This document shows positions 8,583 through 10,273 of a stretch of DNA of 10,273 nucleotides, piece after piece. The notes under the pieces were generated by a model, which was not told the DNA's origin, did not search any database, and saw only the letters and a list, made by a program, of their open reading frames with translations. Position numbers and translations under genes: made by a program. How positions within the stretch are numbered: position 1 is the stretch's first letter; each line of letters opens with the position of its first letter. The DNA comes from Byssothecium circinans (Eukaryota > Ascomycota > Dothideomycetes > Pleosporales > Massarinaceae), in assembly GCA_010015675.1 (NCBI GenBank), contig ML976998.1, positions 363,958 through 374,230 of the forward strand. Reading direction: 5' to 3'.

Positions 8583-9420
8583 TAGATAGTCTATATAGAA
8601 TATAAGGTATATTTTTAGTAAAGTATTTAACTCTATATTATATATTTTTACTACTTTAATTACTTTAAACTTTATATTCTTTTAGTTTAGCTTTTTATTA
8701 GGCTTTTTATTTAAGATCTATTCTTTATACTAGAGCTATACTTTATCTTTAACTTTAAGTACTAGAGCTTCTTAGTAGTTTTAGTTTATTTATCTCTCTT
8801 ATTCTTATTAGGCTAGGGCTATATTTACCTAGACTAATTTAAAGGTCTCTTTAAACTTTTAAACTATTAATTTTATAGCCTTTCTAAGGTTTAGACTTAT
8901 CTAGTACTAGTTAATTATATTAAGTTCTTTATCTAAGTTTATAGGAGCTATATTATAACTATATATAAGAAAAAAGGAACTAACTTTAGTACTTATTACT
9001 ATTCTTCCTTTAATTATAATTTAAGTAGTAGCATATAGTAGTATCTAGTTTTACTAGTTCTAGTCTATAGAAGTATAGAGGTAAGCTTCTACTACTAAGT
9101 TTATACGCTTTATAGCTTTATTAGTTTAGGGGTAAAAAGTTAGTAATAGTTTCCTTTTAATCTTAAGCCTTTTATATATTACTAACTAAAAGTTACTTAT
9201 AAATTAGGAACTATAGTTAGATACTATAGTATCTAAAAGAAAGTAGTAGGCTACTACTCTCTTAATAAATACCTTTATAACTATTTCTACTTTTATATTA
9301 GAGAGTAAAATTAATACTATATTCTTACTTAGCTTATCTATTACTAATATAAAGTTAGTATAGCCTTAGCTCTCTAAAAGCCTAATAATAAAATTTATAA
9401 AAATCTTCTTCTAAATCTAT
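8583..9420 (-). pseudogene. Integrase core and GPY/F-like module of element B
   Basis: The first catalytic Asp is intact in FILVIDKLSKN (codon 9336-9338). The second is Asn in TIVSN (codon 9216-9218; usual TIVSDRG). The motif usually reading HPQTDGATERIN is here P-stop-TNKAIKRIN, so the catalytic Glu is Lys (codon 9108-9110, GAG to AAG). VVEAYL follows near 9090, and the SPFF-like segment (VSSFFLIY) near 8970. KVKDKV (8755), KFKVIKVVK and IFYIDYLR (8600-8583) match the KV-L, GPF/Y and VFHVDLLR elements of the C-terminal module. All three substitutions are transitions of the RIP type. The integrase is dead. Confidence 0.85.
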
Positions 9421-9459
9421 TCTAGAAGAGGGAGTAGCTTTAAAAAGCTTTTTTTAGTT

Positions 9460-9620
9460 TTTTTTAGGGCTTTATACGTCTATATACGTTATAATTCTTT
9501 AAATAAGTCCTTATTAAGGTAGATATCCTAGGCTAAAAGAACTTCTATATAAAGATATTATAGGTAATAGCCTTTCCTAGGTAGCTAGTTAGAGGTAAGT
9601 TATAAGTTTTAGTAATTAAT
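9460..9620 (-). pseudogene. Integrase HHCC zinc module of element B, ligands lost
   Basis: The minus strand reads TYNLPLTSYLGKA near 9605-9570, then KFF near 9530, and KNYNVYRRIKP near 9496-9464. Family members read TH-x6-GHxG and CxxC-RxK at these points. Each of the four zinc ligands is now Tyr: the His codons at 9602-9604 and 9581-9583, and the Cys codons at 9491-9493 and 9482-9484. CAY to TAY and TGY to TAY are exactly the CpA to TpA changes expected from RIP on either strand. The intervening residues still align, which supports the identification. Confidence 0.75.
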
Positions 9621-9959
9621 CTAGTACATAGTAGCTTAGAGTTTAGTATTTATTTATATTTCTAGTATAGTAGATACCTTTTATTACTAATCTTATACTC
9701 TAATAAGGAGGCTATTAACTTAAGGCCTAAGAGAAACCTCTTTAAGCCTAACTTTACTACCTTTAAAACTTTTTAGTAAACTTTATTATCTTTTTTTACC
9801 TAGTCCTATAGTAAGGAAAAGTCTTATAAGGGTAGGTTTTCCTCTAGTATAAAAGTAGCTAGTATAACTTATTCTACTAATACTTTTATTATAGGGGCTA
9901 GGAAAGTATAAAGTTTATTACCTCTAACTAGTATAAGTAGTTAAAAGTTTTAAAATTTT

Positions 9960-10160
9960 ACCCTCTTATTAGTACTATCTTATAGTACGTCTTACTTCTT
10001 TCTTAATAAAGTATCTACTTATATATTTACTACGCCTAAGTAGGACTTAAAGGTTATATTAATTTTACTTAAAATATTAGACTATTAGATATACTACTTA
10101 CTTAACTAATATAATATAGTAAAGTACTATAGGTTCTTATAGTTAGTTAGTACTTTAATA
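9960..10160 (-). pseudogene. C-terminal half of RNase H of element B
   Basis: Starting next to the right repeat, the minus strand reads KVLTNYKNL, then YFT (usual VLTDHKNLEYF; Asp to Asn, His to Tyr) at about 10156-10120. QLSKQ-like residues (usual LNARQARW region) follow near 10100, FNITFKS (usual FDFxIxYRPG) near 10050, and NIQVDTLLR-like (usual NVQADALSR) near 10025. The first half of RNase H, including its first catalytic Asp, would lie to the right but is replaced by the repeat. The pol was therefore cut within this domain, either by insertion of the repeat or by rearrangement. Confidence 0.75.
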
Positions 10161-10167
10161 TATAAAA

Positions 10168-10273
10168 CTATAACGTAAAGCACCACCGAACCGCCCACAC
10201 CACCGAACCGCCCACACCACCGAACCGCCCACACCACCGAACCGCTCAAAAGCTTGGCATTGGAAAATCAAAA
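10168..10273 (-). repeat. Right terminal-inverted-repeat-like sequence, 106 bp
   Basis: This is the inverted counterpart of 106-160. The inner 13 bases (10168-10180) and the outer 25 bases (10249-10273) match the left copy exactly in reverse complement. The middle holds four 17-bp units instead of one, which accounts for the whole 51-bp length difference. It is the most GC-rich part of the window and shows no RIP-type mutation. The window ends exactly where the match to position 106 ends, so the repeat may continue outside, and its true terminus and any target duplication cannot be judged. Confidence 0.85.
10181..10248 (+). repeat. Four tandem 17-bp units
   Basis: The unit CACCACCGAACCGCCCA occurs three times without change (10181-10231). 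It is followed by a fourth copy differing at one base (CCGCTCA in place of CCGCCCA; 10232-10248). The single unit of the left repeat is the complement of this fourth, outer variant. The array therefore looks as if it expanded inward from the terminal unit, or contracted on the left. Subterminal direct repeats are often transposase binding sites in TIR transposons; that role is inference here. Confidence 0.9.

Larger units (their letters stand above)
8340..10166 (-). mobile_element. Gypsy element B, truncated pol, heavily RIP-mutated
   Basis: A second Ty3/gypsy pol on the minus strand, distinct from A in its motif variants (TDGATER-type instead of TDGQTER-type). The order is RNase H C-terminal half (10160-9960), integrase zinc module (9620-9460), DDE core (9420-8820), GPY/F-like module (8775-8583) and chromodomain (8520-8370). 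It begins inside RNase H directly beside the right inverted repeat, so RT, protease and gag are absent from the window. Nearly every CpA, TpG and CpG is gone. A frame change lies between the zinc module and the core (about 9340-9470). The family assignment rests on several independent motifs. Confidence 0.8.

Noticed and set aside
10181..10248. CRISPR-like direct repeats
   Set aside because: The 17-bp units are contiguous with no spacers, lie within an inverted-repeat end, and the surrounding DNA is fungal retroelement sequence.
10181..10248. Telomeric or subtelomeric satellite
   Set aside because: The unit is not a TTAGGG-type repeat, and one copy is found at an internal inverted position, so it belongs to the repeat pair.
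106..10273. Giant mobile element carrying working cargo genes (Starship-like or Polinton-like)
   Set aside because: No tyrosine recombinase, polymerase B, capsid or intact cargo gene is visible. The integrases are accompanied by RNase H (and by RT in A) and chromodomains, which fits gypsy retrotransposons.

Overview
The window looks like heterochromatic, repeat-derived DNA from a filamentous ascomycete (Pezizomycotina). Three things point there. It is strongly AT-rich. CpA and TpG dinucleotides are replaced on a massive scale by TpA, the mark of repeat-induced point mutation (RIP). It also carries broken Ty3/gypsy polyproteins ending in a chromodomain. I see no intact gene: every recognisable reading frame is full of TAA/TAG stops where CAA, CAG or TGG would be expected.

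Layout. Positions 1-105 are AT-rich flank. Positions 106-160 hold a 55-bp GC-richer sequence whose reverse complement recurs at the right end (10168-10273). The two copies differ only because the right one has four copies of a 17-bp unit and the left one has one, so they form a terminal-inverted-repeat-like pair around about 10 kb. Between them lie two retrotransposon blocks. Block A (about 160-6290) has a plus-strand relic gene (532-1635) with a proline-rich N-terminus, a zinc-cluster-like cysteine array and a coiled coil. It converges on a minus-strand gypsy element (about 6163 down to 1502) whose gag position, protease, reverse transcriptase, RNase H, integrase and chromodomain can be followed in order. 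A short patch at about 6290-6372 keeps unmutated CA/TG steps and separates A from block B. Block B (about 6373-10167) is far more decayed. It has a plus-strand proline/glutamine-rich relic (about 6640-7794), a purine tract, a lysine-rich stretch, and a second, different minus-strand gypsy pol (RNase H, integrase, chromodomain). This second pol stops abruptly inside RNase H, two bases from the right inverted repeat.

In both blocks a plus-strand, low-complexity relic converges on the 3' end of a minus-strand pol. The simplest reading is nested, RIP-inactivated retroelements bracketed by the ends of an unidentified TIR element. No second LTR could be paired by eye for either gypsy copy. The catalytic and zinc-binding codons that I could locate show mostly C-to-T or G-to-A losses (Asp to Asn, Glu to Lys, His and Cys to Tyr), so the elements should be dead. 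No RNA gene, CRISPR array or host gene was recognised.
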